The translations under genes and the position numbers were made by a program. This document shows positions 16,169 through 25,906 of a DNA stretch of 64,000 bases, in pieces. The number at the start of each line of letters is the position of its first letter. The stretch's first letter is position 1. Origin of the DNA: Chryseobacterium sp. JAH (GTDB taxonomy: Bacteria; Bacteroidota; Bacteroidia; Flavobacteriales; Weeksellaceae); NCBI RefSeq assembly GCF_001507335.1, contig NZ_LMAH01000006.1, positions 224,087 to 288,086 on the forward strand, given 5' to 3'. Below the pieces are notes generated by a model. That model had not been told where the DNA came from. It made no database searches and was given only the letters and a program-made list of their open reading frames with translations.

Positions 16169-16756
16169 TTATTTCCCGGAAATTCTTTTTCTGATTCTGC
16201 TTAAAGATGGTCCCTGAATTCCCAAATAAGAAGAAATATGATACAAAGGAACATTATTAAAAATATCGGGATGCTGTTTTATCAGATCTAAATACCGCTC
16301 TTCGGGAGATTTTAAAATGAAGCCTTCAATTCTGCTCATGGTCACATTAAAAGCTTCCTGGGCCAAAAGTCTTCCGAATTTTTCCCACTGATGAGACAGC
16401 TGATAAAGCGAGATAAGATCTGTGTAACGAATATAGATAATAGTTGAATCAGTCAAAGCCTGAGTATGGTAATCACAAGGAATCTGATTGATAAAACTTT
16501 TGAAAGAAACCACAAATCCATTGGCGGAATACAGAAAAACATTCTTCTCTTCCCCTGTTTTTTCATCAATTGCATAAGAACGGAAGACTCCGTCAACAAT
16601 AAACCCGAAATATGTACAAACCGTTGCCCGAAGATTATAATAGTCTCCTTTTTTATACATTTTGGGTTCCCATAAATCTAAAGACAATTTAAAATCTTCT
16701 TCTGTAAGACCTGCAAACTGGTTCAGAGCAAACGCTAATTTTTCAATTTCAGTCAT
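16169..16756 (-). CDS. Crp/Fnr-like cyclic-nucleotide-binding-fold regulator
   Basis: A 195-residue protein with a cupin-like sensor domain (YKKGDYYNLRATVCTYFGFI, VDGVFRSYAID), a dimer helix, and a short C-terminal helix-turn-helix ending YHISSYLGIQGPSLSRIRKR. This is the small Crp-like class that is frequent in Bacteroidota. The effector is unknown. It lies 15 bases downstream of a small membrane-protein gene in the same direction, so they probably form one transcript and the regulator may control its own neighbourhood. Confidence 0.8.
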   Translation of the reverse strand: MTEIEKLAFALNQFAGLTEEDFKLSLDLWEPKMYKKGDYYNLRATVCTYFGFIVDGVFRSYAIDEKTGEEKNVFLYSANGFVVSFKSFINQIPCDYHTQALTDSTIIYIRYTDLISLYQLSHQWEKFGRLLAQEAFNVTMSRIEGFILKSPEERYLDLIKQHPDIFNNVPLYHISSYLGIQGPSLSRIRKRISGK

Positions 16757-16771
16757 GGTTTATCCGTTTTT

Positions 16772-17104
16772 TTATTCCTTAATTCCAATTTCTTCTATTT
16801 CCAAAGAAGGTTTTCTAAGGCTTTCTTTCTTAAACTTTTTCTCAAGAATATGGTAAACTACATAAACGCCGGCAATTGCGAAAAGCCAACTGATGATGTT
16901 GATTATTGAAAAACCTGTATAATTGTTATCACTCAAAGTATCGGTAAATGCTTCATAGATTCCGTAACAAATCAAAAAGGTAATCTGGAATCCAAAATAA
17001 ATTGCAATTGCCAAAAGACCAAACGGCCATTTTGTTTTTCCAAATCTTTCTGCTAAACCGGCATAATATCTATATGCTCCGATTAAAATAAAAATTGACA
17101 TCAT
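16772..17104 (-). CDS. Small integral membrane protein (110 aa)
   Basis: A 110-residue protein with a first hydrophobic segment at the N-terminus (MMSIFILIGAY), a second at about 25-48 (WPFGLLAIAIYFGFQITFLI) and a third at about 65-85 (IINIISWLFAIAGVYVVYH), followed by a charged cytosolic tail. No family recognised with certainty. It is followed after 15 bases by the Crp-like gene. truA lies 23 bases upstream on the same strand, so truA, this gene and the regulator may form one operon. Confidence 0.65.
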   Translation of the reverse strand: MMSIFILIGAYRYYAGLAERFGKTKWPFGLLAIAIYFGFQITFLICYGIYEAFTDTLSDNNYTGFSIINIISWLFAIAGVYVVYHILEKKFKKESLRKPSLEIEEIGIKE

Positions 17105-17127
17105 AATTATTAGTTTTTAAATTAGTT

Positions 17128-17862
17128 TTATGAAAAATCATATCCTACATCCACTAGAAAAAGACCGTGGGCTGGTGCAGAGGTTCCTGCTGAGTTTCTG
17201 TTTTTATTTTCTATAACCTTTCTTACATCATCAGGTTCTATTTTACCCGAACCAACGTCAACCATTGTTCCTACAATTGCTCTCACCATATTTCGCAAAA
17301 AGCGGTTGGCTGAAACAGTAAATTTCAATTCGCTTCCATTCTGCTCCCACTCCGCTCTGTACATTTTGCAGAGATTGGTTTTGTTGTCAGTGTGCAGTTT
17401 CGCAAAACTTGTAAAATCTTCATATTCAAAAAGAATTTTGCAAGCTTCGTTCATTTTATCAACATTTATATTTCTCCTCCAGAGCTGCCACGCCGAATCT
17501 TGTGTAAAGGGATTTTTCTCTAAAGAAATATAATACTCATACGTTCTGAAACTTGCATCAAATCTCGCATGAAAGTCATTTTTGACAGGGAAAATTCTTT
17601 TAATCGATATATCAGCAGGTAAAAAACTGTTCATTTTATGACAAAGCTGATCACTGAGAGTCTGCTCGGTTTCAAAATGGGCAAACATTTTTTTAGCATG
17701 AACTCCTGTGTCGGTTCTTCCAGCACCTGTCGTTTTAATATCCTCTCTTAAAATGGTAGAAAGTGCTTTTTCAAGTTCCTGTTGCACAGAAATATCTTTC
17801 GGCTGTATCTGATAACCAAAATAATTTTTACCGTTGTATGAAAATTCTATAAAATACCTCAA
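17128..17862 (-). CDS. truA: tRNA pseudouridine synthase A
   Basis: A 244-residue enzyme with the TruA signature GAGRTDTGVHA, including the catalytic Asp51, followed by FHARFDASFRTYEYYI and the C-terminal RFLRNMVRAIVGTMVDVG. It converts uridines 38-40 of the tRNA anticodon arm to pseudouridine. Full length for the family. It heads a run of minus-strand genes with the small membrane protein and the Crp-like regulator behind it. Confidence 0.95.
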   Translation of the reverse strand: MRYFIEFSYNGKNYFGYQIQPKDISVQQELEKALSTILREDIKTTGAGRTDTGVHAKKMFAHFETEQTLSDQLCHKMNSFLPADISIKRIFPVKNDFHARFDASFRTYEYYISLEKNPFTQDSAWQLWRRNINVDKMNEACKILFEYEDFTSFAKLHTDNKTNLCKMYRAEWEQNGSELKFTVSANRFLRNMVRAIVGTMVDVGSGKIEPDDVRKVIENKNRNSAGTSAPAHGLFLVDVGYDFS

Positions 17863-18304
17863 AGTAAAATAGATGTTAGATTGTAGATTTTGTTAAAATA
17901 AACCTCAGCTATCAAAAGTTTTCCTACAAATTACCTTTAGTGCTTTTGCTTACTTTGTATTTTTGTTTTGATGCAAAAGTACCAAAAAATCAAGACTGAA
18001 AACTCAAATTAAACTTTTTTAGATAATTTGTAAAATTTCTAAAACTTGTACAGAAAGATGATTAGTTCATCGCAGCTAAGTCTTTCCCATTATCAAATAA
18101 TTGAAATTTCTGAATGCAAATTAATCAAAACTCCTTAATGGCACATTTTTCTAAATCTTTTTAAAAGAGACAAAAAAAAATAAGAGAACGAATATTAGTA
18201 AAATCATTCAACAACAATAAAGAATTGATTTTCTAAAATTAATGTTGATAAATCATAGATATATACTATAAAATCGTCTATAAAATTCTTAATTTTGCCA
18301 ACGT
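17863..18304. other. 442 bp gap between divergent truA and lpxK
   Basis: No gene is seen. The right end has TAATTTTG at 18290-18297, a possible -7 element for lpxK only 8 bases before its start codon, but no TTG at the expected distance. The rest is AT-rich and featureless to me. Confidence 0.45.
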
Positions 18305-19330
18305 ATGAAAAGATGGTATCTCTATCCTTTTTCCTTGGGTTATCATATGGTTACGGGCATCCGAAACAGTATGTATGATCTGGGAATTTTTAAATCTACG
18401 AAATTTAAAACCCCGATTATTAATGTTGGGAATCTTTCTGTGGGTGGAAGCGGAAAGTCTCCCATGGTGATGTATCTGGCTACTTTCCTTTCAAAATACT
18501 ACAGAACCGGTGTTCTATCGAGAGGTTACGGAAGACTGACAAAAGGTTATGATGTTACAAACTACGACAGCAATTACAAAACCGTTGGTGACGAAGCAAT
18601 GCAGTTATTCGAACGTTTTAAGAATCGTTTTGTAATTGCCGTTTCAGAAGAACGTGTTCCCGGAGCAAGAAAAGTCATTGATGACATGGATCTTGATGTC
18701 TTGATTTTAGATGATGCAATGCAACACCGAGCCATCAAAGCCGGATTTAATATTTTGATGACCGATTTTAACGATCCCTATTTTAAAGACTACCTTCTCC
18801 CAGCCGGAGATTTGCGTGAATCGAGAGCCGGATCGCATCGCGCTGATATCATTATGGTCAGCAAATGTCCTGATGAACTGACAGAAGAAACGAAACAGTA
18901 TTACATCTCGAGAATCAAACCCTCATACAAACAAAAAGTGTTTTTTTCATCGATTGGATATGATGAAAATGTGTATGCTAGAGATAAGATGCTTCCTGAT
19001 AATAATCTGAATTATTATGACATTCTTTTGATCACAGGAATTGCCAACCCGAAACCTCTTCTTAATCATCTGGCTAAATTTTCTCAGAAGGTAAAGCATC
19101 TGAAATTCAGAGATCATCATAATTTTTCAGATGATGATATTAAAAATATTATCGCAGAATACAAAAAACTAGGCGAATACAAACTGATTTTAACTACAGA
19201 AAAAGATTACGTTCGTCTCAAAACGTTCGATTATCTCCGTGATTTGGTCTATTACTGGCCTATTAATGTGATTATTGATGAAAAAGAAAAATTCAATCAG
19301 ATGATTTTAGATTATACCAATAAAAAATAA
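18305..19330 (+). CDS. lpxK: Tetraacyldisaccharide 4'-kinase (lipid A biosynthesis)
   Basis: A 341-residue inner-membrane-associated kinase with the P-loop region NVGNLSVGGSGKSP (about 40-53), SRGYGR, the DDAMQHRAI segment and the C-terminal LTTEKDYVRL, all typical of LpxK. It adds the 4'-phosphate to the lipid A precursor using ATP. Slightly longer than the E. coli enzyme (328). It is a single gene with a strong terminator directly behind it. Confidence 0.95.
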   Translation: MKRWYLYPFSLGYHMVTGIRNSMYDLGIFKSTKFKTPIINVGNLSVGGSGKSPMVMYLATFLSKYYRTGVLSRGYGRLTKGYDVTNYDSNYKTVGDEAMQLFERFKNRFVIAVSEERVPGARKVIDDMDLDVLILDDAMQHRAIKAGFNILMTDFNDPYFKDYLLPAGDLRESRAGSHRADIIMVSKCPDELTEETKQYYISRIKPSYKQKVFFSSIGYDENVYARDKMLPDNNLNYYDILLITGIANPKPLLNHLAKFSQKVKHLKFRDHHNFSDDDIKNIIAEYKKLGEYKLILTTEKDYVRLKTFDYLRDLVYYWPINVIIDEKEKFNQMILDYTNKK

Positions 19331-19361
19331 AAAAATCCGCAGCAAATGCTGCGGATTTTTT
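19331..19361 (+). terminator. Rho-independent terminator of lpxK
   Basis: AAAAATCCGCAGC and GCTGCGGATTTTT form a perfect stem with a 4-base loop and T-run immediately after the lpxK stop. Confidence 0.9.
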
Positions 19362-19458
19362 ATTGAAATAGAAACTTTCAATCTCTAAAATTTTATTTAT
19401 TCGTACGATTCCAAAGTAAAATTACGTTGCATTGTTTAGATTTGTAAAAAATTTGCAT

Positions 19459-19974
19459 ATGAAACAGCTTTTGACATTTTTGATGTTAAGTATTTTCACT
19501 TTAGGATGTTCGCAAAAAACACCTGATGTTTCGAAAACTGAGTTTTCTAAAGAAGCTCTGAATCAAAAATTACAAAATGAAGAGGGAAAAGATATCACTG
19601 TTCAGGAAATCCTGAACCAGCACAAAGGGAAAGTTGTGGTGATCGATTTCTGGGCAGGTTGGTGCAGAGATTGCCTAAAAGCCTTTCCAAAAGCTATTGA
19701 ACTCGAAAAAAATAATCCAAATGTAGATTTTGTTTTCTTTTCGCTCGACCGTTCAAAAGAAGGTTTTGACAGAAGTCTTGAGAAATTTGAAATGAAAGAA
19801 AAAGAAAACTACTGGTTTTCAACAGGCTGGAAAAACGATTTCAATAATTACATTGAACTCAACTGGATTCCTAGATATATAGTGATCGATCAAAAATCTA
19901 AAATCGCAAAATACTACGCAATCACTCCTGATGATCCTGAGATCCAAGCTACTATTGACAAGCTTTTGAACTAA
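19459..19974 (+). CDS. TlpA-like thioredoxin-fold lipoprotein
   Basis: A 171-residue protein starting at ATG 19459, which places a lipoprotein signal (KQLLTFLMLSIFTLGCSQ, Cys17) at the front; an in-frame TTG at 19432 would spoil it. The redox motif is WCRDC (Cys69, Cys72) in VVIDFWAGWCRDCLKAFPKA, with the cis-proline in WIPRYIVID. Family members act as periplasmic thiol reductants, often in cytochrome c maturation or protection from oxidation. A TAGATTTG element at 19437-19444 may be its promoter, giving a very short leader. No cytochrome maturation genes are adjacent. Confidence 0.85.
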   Translation: MKQLLTFLMLSIFTLGCSQKTPDVSKTEFSKEALNQKLQNEEGKDITVQEILNQHKGKVVVIDFWAGWCRDCLKAFPKAIELEKNNPNVDFVFFSLDRSKEGFDRSLEKFEMKEKENYWFSTGWKNDFNNYIELNWIPRYIVIDQKSKIAKYYAITPDDPEIQATIDKLLN

Positions 19975-20057
19975 ACTGAAGATAAGATTTAGACTAAAAA
20001 AAGCCAGTCATCAACTTAAACCTTAAACAGGAATAACAGAATCCATATCTTTGTGAT

Positions 20058-21152
20058 ATGGATTCTCCGTTTCCGCTCCGTAAAATAATTCATGTTGATA
20101 TGGATGCATTTTATGCTTCCGTGGAGCAGCATGACAATCCTGAATTAAAAGGGAAAGCAATTGCTGTAGGCGGCGGGCATCGTGGTGTAGTTTCGGCAGC
20201 AAGTTATGAAGCGAGAAAATTCGGAGTTCGCTCTGCAATGCCTAGTAAAACTGCTAAAGAAAAGTGTCCGCATCTTATTTTTGTACCACCCAGGTTTGCG
20301 CGTTACAAAGAAATTTCAAAAAAAATCAGGGAAATATTTTATGAGTACACTGATCTTGTAGAACCACTTTCTTTAGATGAAGCGTATCTCGATGTTACCG
20401 AAAACAAAAAAGGAATAAAATCTGCCAATCAGATTGCCAAAGAGATTCGTCAGAAAATATTTGAGCAAACAGGATTGACAGCATCAGCGGGAATTGCAAT
20501 CAATAAATTCTTGGCCAAAGTAGCTTCAGACATCAACAAACCCAACGGACAGAAAACCATTCATCCCGATAAAATGGAATCATTTTTAGAAGAACTTCCT
20601 GTGGAAAAATTCTACGGAGTCGGTAAAGTGACTGCCAACAAAATGTTTACATTCGGAATTTTTAAAGGAAAAGATTTAAAGAAAAGAACACTGGAAGACC
20701 TTACGCGATTATTCGGGAAATCGGGTGGATATTATTACAATGTAGTTCGGGGAATTCATCATTCCGAAGTGAAACCTCACCGTATTCAGAAAAGCGTTGC
20801 TGTGGAAAGAACTTTTCTGGAAGATCTTTCAGATGAGCAGCAAATTGATGAAAAACTGACCAGCCTGAGCGAAGAACTTCACCAGCGTCTTCAGAAAAAC
20901 AATATCATGGGACGCTCGCTAACGTTGAAAATTAAGTATAAAGATTTTTCATTATTCACCAGAAGTATTACCAAAGAAGAATACTTCAATTCTCCAGAGC
21001 AGTATTTTACGACATCAAAAAAGCTTTGGGAACTCCGTCCTTATGATAAAGCGGTACGATTATTGGGTCTCTCGTTATCTCATCTCAATACAGAAGAAAA
21101 AAAGCAGATTTCTGTTCAGCTTAAAATTCAGTTTGAAGAGTTCGAAGATTAG
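20058..21152 (+). CDS. dinB: DNA polymerase IV (Y-family translesion polymerase)
   Basis: A 364-residue polymerase with the N-terminal catalytic motif IHVDMDAFYASVEQ (Asp14, Asp16), the second carboxylate set SLDEAYLDVT (near 110), a helix-hairpin-helix region GVGKVTANKM and the little-finger domain at the end. It copies past lesions in damaged DNA with low fidelity. Length and motif order are standard. It follows the thioredoxin gene by 83 bases, and the amylase gene comes 43 bases later; a shared transcript is possible but functionally unexplained. No LexA-type box was recognised. Confidence 0.95.
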   Translation: MDSPFPLRKIIHVDMDAFYASVEQHDNPELKGKAIAVGGGHRGVVSAASYEARKFGVRSAMPSKTAKEKCPHLIFVPPRFARYKEISKKIREIFYEYTDLVEPLSLDEAYLDVTENKKGIKSANQIAKEIRQKIFEQTGLTASAGIAINKFLAKVASDINKPNGQKTIHPDKMESFLEELPVEKFYGVGKVTANKMFTFGIFKGKDLKKRTLEDLTRLFGKSGGYYYNVVRGIHHSEVKPHRIQKSVAVERTFLEDLSDEQQIDEKLTSLSEELHQRLQKNNIMGRSLTLKIKYKDFSLFTRSITKEEYFNSPEQYFTTSKKLWELRPYDKAVRLLGLSLSHLNTEEKKQISVQLKIQFEEFED

Positions 21153-21195
21153 CCAATAATTTTCATTAAATTGATACTACCAAATACAATAAACT

Positions 21196-22668
21196 ATGAA
21201 CCAGACAATGATTCAATTTTTCCACTGGTACAGTGACGGGGACGGTGTACTGTGGAAACAAGCCGAAAAAGAGGCAAAATACTTATCAGAATTAGGAATC
21301 ACATCAGTTTGGTTTCCACCCGCTTACAAAGGCACAAACGGCGGTTTCTCCGTAGGCTACGATGCTTATGACCTTTACGATCTAGGAGAGTTTGATCAGA
21401 AAAACAGCACTCCCACCAAATACGGAACCAAAGAAGATTACATCAATTCAATAAAAGCTCTGAAAAAAGAAAAAATTCAGGTTATTGTTGACATTGTTTT
21501 AGGCCATAAAGCGGGAGGTGATGAGCTCGAAACCTTTAAAGCGGCAAAAGTTGACGAAAACAACCGTGAAAAAATCATTTCAGAATTTTCAGATATTCAG
21601 TCGTATACTAAATTTACTTTTCCTGGAAGAGGAACAAAATATTCAGATTTTGAATGGAATTTCACCTGCTTCAGCGGGGTAGATTATGCTGAAGGAAAGG
21701 AGTCTCACATCTATAAAATTCAGTCTGAATACGGAAATGACTGGGAAGAAATGATTGACGACGAAAAAGGAAATTATGATTACCTCATGTTTAATGACGT
21801 TGAACACCGCAATCCTCACGTACGCGAAGAGCTCAATAACTGGGCAAAATGGTATTTTGACGAAACCGATTTTGACGGCGTAAGACTGGATGCTTTAAAG
21901 CATATTTCATTTGATTTTTATAAAGAATGGCTGACTATGCTCCGCTCCAATTCTGGTAAAAATATATTTGCTGTTGGTGAATACTGGGCTCCAGGACAAC
22001 TGAATTTACTCCAAAAATATATTGAAGCGACTGAAGGCTGCATGAGCTTATTTGACAGTTCGCTTCATAATAATTTTCATACGGCATCCAATGAAGGTGG
22101 TTCTTACGATTTGCGTAGAATTTTTGATGAAACACTCACTGCAGTAGATCCAATGCATTCTGTAAGTATCGTAGATAATCATGACACGCAGCCTTTACAG
22201 GATTTAGAAGCTCCCGTTGAGACCTGGTTCAAGCCACTCGCCTATGCTTTAATTTTATTGAGGGAAAATGGATATCCATGTGTTTTTTATCCAGATTTGT
22301 ATGGAGCCACTTACAAAGACAAAGACAGGGAGGGCAATGAGCAGGAAATATTCTTAGACAAAGTAGACGGTATCGAACAACTTTTAAAAGCAAGAAAAGA
22401 AAACGCTTATGGTGTGCAAAAAGACTATTTTGAAGACGCTAACTGTTTAGGCTGGACCCGTGAAGGTGATGAAGAGCATTCTGGTTGTGCTGTTGTATTA
22501 AGCAATAAAGACGCTTACCAAAAACCTATGGAAATGGGTGAAAAATATATAGGCAAAACCTTCTACGACCTTTTAGGACGATCTGAAGAAAAGATAGAAA
22601 TACGGGAAGACGGCTGGGCAGATTTCCCTGTTCCTGCAGGAAATGTGAGTGTCTGGATAGCTGAATAA
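21196..22668 (+). CDS. Cytoplasmic alpha-amylase (GH13)
   Basis: A 490-residue glycoside hydrolase without signal peptide, so it acts on internal glucans. The GH13 regions are all present: VIVDIVLGHKAGGD, FDGVRLDALKHI (nucleophile Asp), FAVGEYWAPG (acid/base Glu) and SIVDNHDTQP (transition-state stabilising Asp). Layout and length match the AmyA-like cytoplasmic amylases of subfamily 5. It would break glycogen or maltodextrin into short oligosaccharides. It ends 12 bases before the convergent esterase gene. Confidence 0.9.
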   Translation: MNQTMIQFFHWYSDGDGVLWKQAEKEAKYLSELGITSVWFPPAYKGTNGGFSVGYDAYDLYDLGEFDQKNSTPTKYGTKEDYINSIKALKKEKIQVIVDIVLGHKAGGDELETFKAAKVDENNREKIISEFSDIQSYTKFTFPGRGTKYSDFEWNFTCFSGVDYAEGKESHIYKIQSEYGNDWEEMIDDEKGNYDYLMFNDVEHRNPHVREELNNWAKWYFDETDFDGVRLDALKHISFDFYKEWLTMLRSNSGKNIFAVGEYWAPGQLNLLQKYIEATEGCMSLFDSSLHNNFHTASNEGGSYDLRRIFDETLTAVDPMHSVSIVDNHDTQPLQDLEAPVETWFKPLAYALILLRENGYPCVFYPDLYGATYKDKDREGNEQEIFLDKVDGIEQLLKARKENAYGVQKDYFEDANCLGWTREGDEEHSGCAVVLSNKDAYQKPMEMGEKYIGKTFYDLLGRSEEKIEIREDGWADFPVPAGNVSVWIAE

Positions 22669-22680
22669 TTTTTTATAAAG

Positions 22681-24009
22681 CTAAACTTTTCGGAGTTCCA
22701 AGATTTCCGGTCTTTCAGATTGATCGGAAATCTTTCCCTTATAGGCAAATTCAGTCCAAAGTGAACGCAGTTTTCTTCCATTTTCATCGATATATTTCCA
22801 CGGAATATTATTTAAAATTCCTGCGTTTTTCCAAGCCGATTCATTTCCGAAAATGAAAGGCAGATCAATCGCATGAGCTCCCATAAAATGATTACCGATA
22901 ATTCTTGGATGAATTCTGAACAGATAAATATTACCACCAGCTGCTGCATAGTTTTCTGCAAAATCTCTCGCAGGTTTTCCATAAATAATTTCTGTCGTAG
23001 ATCGAATAACTCTATCAACTAAGCGTTTTGGTAGATACTTATTCATCATCTCGGAGGTACGGAGGTAAAGAGCAGTCTCCTCATCGTTGATTCCAATCAA
23101 CACATCAATATTTTCTGCGTTCCCCTTCCACTTCTCTTCTACTTCATTTTCACTGCATAATGGTGGGAAACCATATTGAGTACCGAAAGGCATCGCTGCT
23201 TTTAAACCATATTTTAAAAATGCTGGAGGTTTTTTTTTAGCGGTTTCAATAATTTTAAAAAGGTCAGTTTCAGCGGTGAAATCCATAGTATTTTTCAAGA
23301 ACTCTGCAGACATTTTCTGACGGTTCTGCCGCAATCCCAATGGCGCACTATGAATAATTACTCTTTTAAATAAATTTTCAACACCTTCAGAAACCATCAG
23401 ATGAGCAATTGCATCTCCGCCAGACGACTGCCCGAATAATGCAATATTTTCAGCATCACCACCAAAATCTGAAATATAATTTTTAACCCATTTCAAAGCT
23501 TCGATAATATCAAACAAACCTAAGTTGGCTGGTCTTTTCTCTGTGCCTCCCAAAAAACCAAAAATTCCCAGTCGGTATGAAACGGTAGCGATGATGACAT
23601 TCTGCTCTTTCACCCAATCTGAAGGATCGGCGGTCGATAGATCTCCACAGCCGATTTCATAGGAACCACCATGAATCCAAACGATAACCGGAATCTTTTC
23701 ATTTTCACTAAATTTTTCAGGTCGGTAAATAGAAAGATATTGCACAGATTCCTCAACTTCGAAATCATCGAGATTGGTTTTGCCAATTATTTTTTCTAAA
23801 AGTTGACTAATATTCTGAGGGCAGACCGGTGTTTTCTCTGGGAATATAATTTCATCAGCGAAAGGCTGTACCGGAATCGGTTTTTTAAATCTTTCAGAAT
23901 AGGCATAACGGATGCTTTTCGCTTTGATGATTCCGTTTTCTTTGATGCCTAAAACTTTCCCGAAAGAAGTCTTGAAGAAATAGGTACCAGTATTTTCCTG
24001 AAATTTCAT
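22681..24009 (-). CDS. Type-B carboxylesterase/lipase
   Basis: A 442-residue esterase with the oxyanion segment VWIHGGSYEIG, the nucleophile elbow FGQSSGGDA (Ser195) and a C-terminal HAIDLPFIFGNE carrying the probable catalytic His. No signal peptide, unlike many secreted members. It is shorter than typical pNB-esterases (about 490). The substrate is unknown; the family splits esters of small acids. Convergent with the amylase gene; upstream is a 301-bp gap shared with the divergent alcohol dehydrogenase. Confidence 0.88.
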   Translation of the reverse strand: MKFQENTGTYFFKTSFGKVLGIKENGIIKAKSIRYAYSERFKKPIPVQPFADEIIFPEKTPVCPQNISQLLEKIIGKTNLDDFEVEESVQYLSIYRPEKFSENEKIPVIVWIHGGSYEIGCGDLSTADPSDWVKEQNVIIATVSYRLGIFGFLGGTEKRPANLGLFDIIEALKWVKNYISDFGGDAENIALFGQSSGGDAIAHLMVSEGVENLFKRVIIHSAPLGLRQNRQKMSAEFLKNTMDFTAETDLFKIIETAKKKPPAFLKYGLKAAMPFGTQYGFPPLCSENEVEEKWKGNAENIDVLIGINDEETALYLRTSEMMNKYLPKRLVDRVIRSTTEIIYGKPARDFAENYAAAGGNIYLFRIHPRIIGNHFMGAHAIDLPFIFGNESAWKNAGILNNIPWKYIDENGRKLRSLWTEFAYKGKISDQSERPEILELRKV

Positions 24010-24310
24010 GTTTCAAAAAATATATGTTAGTTTAAATTAATCTTTATCTTTCAGAAAAGGCCCAGCTTGCACTTTTTCCCTCAGCGTATTGAAATTCAAA
24101 TAAAATTAATACTGTTTCCCCTAAAAAACAAAGGATTCAACTTATTTTTCATTGTATTGGAAAGACGAGTGACATTCTCTTTTTACTTTATTCAGACAAA
24201 AAAAAAAGAAAACATCTGTAAAACGGGTATATCTTTCTGTAATCTGTATAAGCGATATTTCTTAAAAAGTCACGATTTTTGCATAGAACAGAATAATTTA
24301 AAATTAAAAG
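24010..24310. other. 301 bp gap between divergent esterase and dehydrogenase genes
   Basis: A frame of 94 codons crosses this gap, but it runs into the dehydrogenase start in another frame and has biased, poor composition; I do not accept it as a gene. No clear promoter elements or hairpins are seen. Confidence 0.5.
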
Positions 24311-25366
24311 ATGGACACATACTCAGTAAAAGCTTACGGTACGGAATCTAAAGAAGCCGATTTAAAAGAAATGACGATCGAAAGAAGAGAAGCAACACCT
24401 AACGATGTGGAAATAGAAATTCTCTACTGTGGAGTTTGCCATTCAGATCTTCACACCGCAAGAAATGATTGGGGCGGAACAAAATATCCAGCAGTTCCCG
24501 GACACGAAATTGTGGGAAGAATTACGAAAGTAGGAAGCGAAGTTTCAAAATTCAAAGTAGGCGATCTTGCCGGAGTAGGATGTATTGTAGATTCTTGCGG
24601 AACTTGTGAAAGTTGTAAACAAGATCTTGAACAGTACTGCCAAACTGGCTTTGTAGGAACTTATAATGGGAAAGATTCTCATTTGGGAGGCCATACTTTC
24701 GGTGGTTACTCCGAAAAAGTGGTTGTAGATGCAGATCATGTTTTGAAAATTCCTGAAAACTTAGATTTAGCTGCAGTGGCACCCCTTCTCTGCGCAGGAA
24801 TCACCACATGGTCGCCTTTAAGACACTGGAACGTCGGTGAAAACTCTAAAGTTGCCGTTGTAGGTTTGGGAGGTTTGGGACACATGGCGATTAAACTTGC
24901 AAAAGGCCTGGGTGCTGAAGTCACTTTATTCTCAAGAACTCCGGGAAAAACTGAAGACGCAAAAAAATTGGGTGCAGATCACGTAGTGATTTCTACAGAT
25001 GAAGAGCAAATGAAATCGGTCACCGGAAAGTTTGATGTGATTATCGATACTGTTCCTTATGATCATGATGTAAATCCCTATGTTGCTACATTAAATATCA
25101 GTGGGACTTTAGTATTAGTGGGCTTCATTGGCAAAATGGAAGAAGCTCTTTTCACTCCTCCTATGATTATGGGACGTCGATCTGTTGCAGGGTCGGTGAT
25201 CGGAGGAATCGCTGAAACACAAGAAATGCTTGATTTCTGCGGAGAACACAATATTGTCTCTGAAATCGAAATAATCAAAATGCAGGAAATCAACGAGGCG
25301 TATGAAAGAATGCTGAAAAGCGATGTGAGATATCGTTTTGTGATTGATATGAAATCTTTGTCTTAG
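24311..25366 (+). CDS. Zinc-dependent NAD(P) alcohol dehydrogenase (YahK/CAD type)
   Basis: A 351-residue medium-chain dehydrogenase. Catalytic-zinc ligands lie in YCGVCHSDLH (Cys40 or Cys43) and VPGHEIVG. The structural zinc cluster has four cysteines in DSCGTCESCK and EQYC. The coenzyme fold starts at GLGGLGHMAIKLAKGLGA. The LVGFIG...GRRSVAGSVIGG segment is typical of the cinnamyl-alcohol-dehydrogenase group that reduces aldehydes with NADPH. Full length. Single gene with a terminator behind. Confidence 0.92.
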   Translation: MDTYSVKAYGTESKEADLKEMTIERREATPNDVEIEILYCGVCHSDLHTARNDWGGTKYPAVPGHEIVGRITKVGSEVSKFKVGDLAGVGCIVDSCGTCESCKQDLEQYCQTGFVGTYNGKDSHLGGHTFGGYSEKVVVDADHVLKIPENLDLAAVAPLLCAGITTWSPLRHWNVGENSKVAVVGLGGLGHMAIKLAKGLGAEVTLFSRTPGKTEDAKKLGADHVVISTDEEQMKSVTGKFDVIIDTVPYDHDVNPYVATLNISGTLVLVGFIGKMEEALFTPPMIMGRRSVAGSVIGGIAETQEMLDFCGEHNIVSEIEIIKMQEINEAYERMLKSDVRYRFVIDMKSLS

Positions 25367-25386
25367 ATTTTATTTAAATAATATCC

Positions 25387-25418
25387 AAAATACTCTTCAT
25401 TTTGAAGGGTATTTTTTT
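25387..25418 (+). terminator. Terminator of the alcohol dehydrogenase gene
   Basis: AATACTCTTCA and TGAAGGGTATT form a stem with one mismatch, followed by a run of eight T. Confidence 0.8.
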
Positions 25419-25525
25419 TGGAGATAAATTTGTGTGAATATGCGTTTAAATTAGTAAAAACGAAGTCGCACCGTTTTTATTTCTAGATGTTTGACTGTTA
25501 TTAAGATTTCACTTCATATTAAAAA

Positions 25526-25888
25526 CTACTGATATTTCTGCTCCATATCCTGATACGCCCAATCTGCCATTGCATCGATCACGGGAGCAAGTCTGTTTCC
25601 GGCATCACTTAATTTATAGGTAACATGTGGTGGAACTACAGGTTTCGCAGTTCTGATGATGAGTCCGTCACTTTCTAATTGTTTTAGGTGTTGGATCAAC
25701 ATTTTTTCTGTAACAGTCGGGATTGCTCTTTTCAGTTCGCTGTACCTTTTCTCACCATTTGAAAGCTGAAATAAAATAATTGGCTTCCAGAAGCCTGCTA
25801 TTTTTTCCATCACATACATTACCGGACATTGATCCAGCAAATGTTTTCTGTTTTCCTGAATAGTAGAATTTTCTTTGATTGCGGTCAT
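25526..25888 (-). CDS. HxlR-family winged-helix regulator
   Basis: A 120-residue MarR-related regulator of the HxlR type: CPVMYVMEKIAGFWKPIILF, then GEKRYSELKRAIPTVTEKML, the recognition helix region QHLKQLESDGLI and the wing PHVTYKLSDAGN. The conserved cysteine near the N-terminus (DQCPVMYV) is the usual redox- or electrophile-sensing residue in the family. It is divergent from an NAD(P)-binding oxidoreductase gene whose promoter overlaps its own, a standard repressor-target arrangement. Confidence 0.9.
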   Translation of the reverse strand: MTAIKENSTIQENRKHLLDQCPVMYVMEKIAGFWKPIILFQLSNGEKRYSELKRAIPTVTEKMLIQHLKQLESDGLIIRTAKPVVPPHVTYKLSDAGNRLAPVIDAMADWAYQDMEQKYQ

Positions 25889-25906
25889 AGCGATACATAC
25901 TTTAGG

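Noticed and set aside
24067..24351. 94-codon frame upstream of the alcohol dehydrogenase
   Set aside because: It overlaps the dehydrogenase start in another frame, and the translation has no family resemblance or ribosome-binding context.
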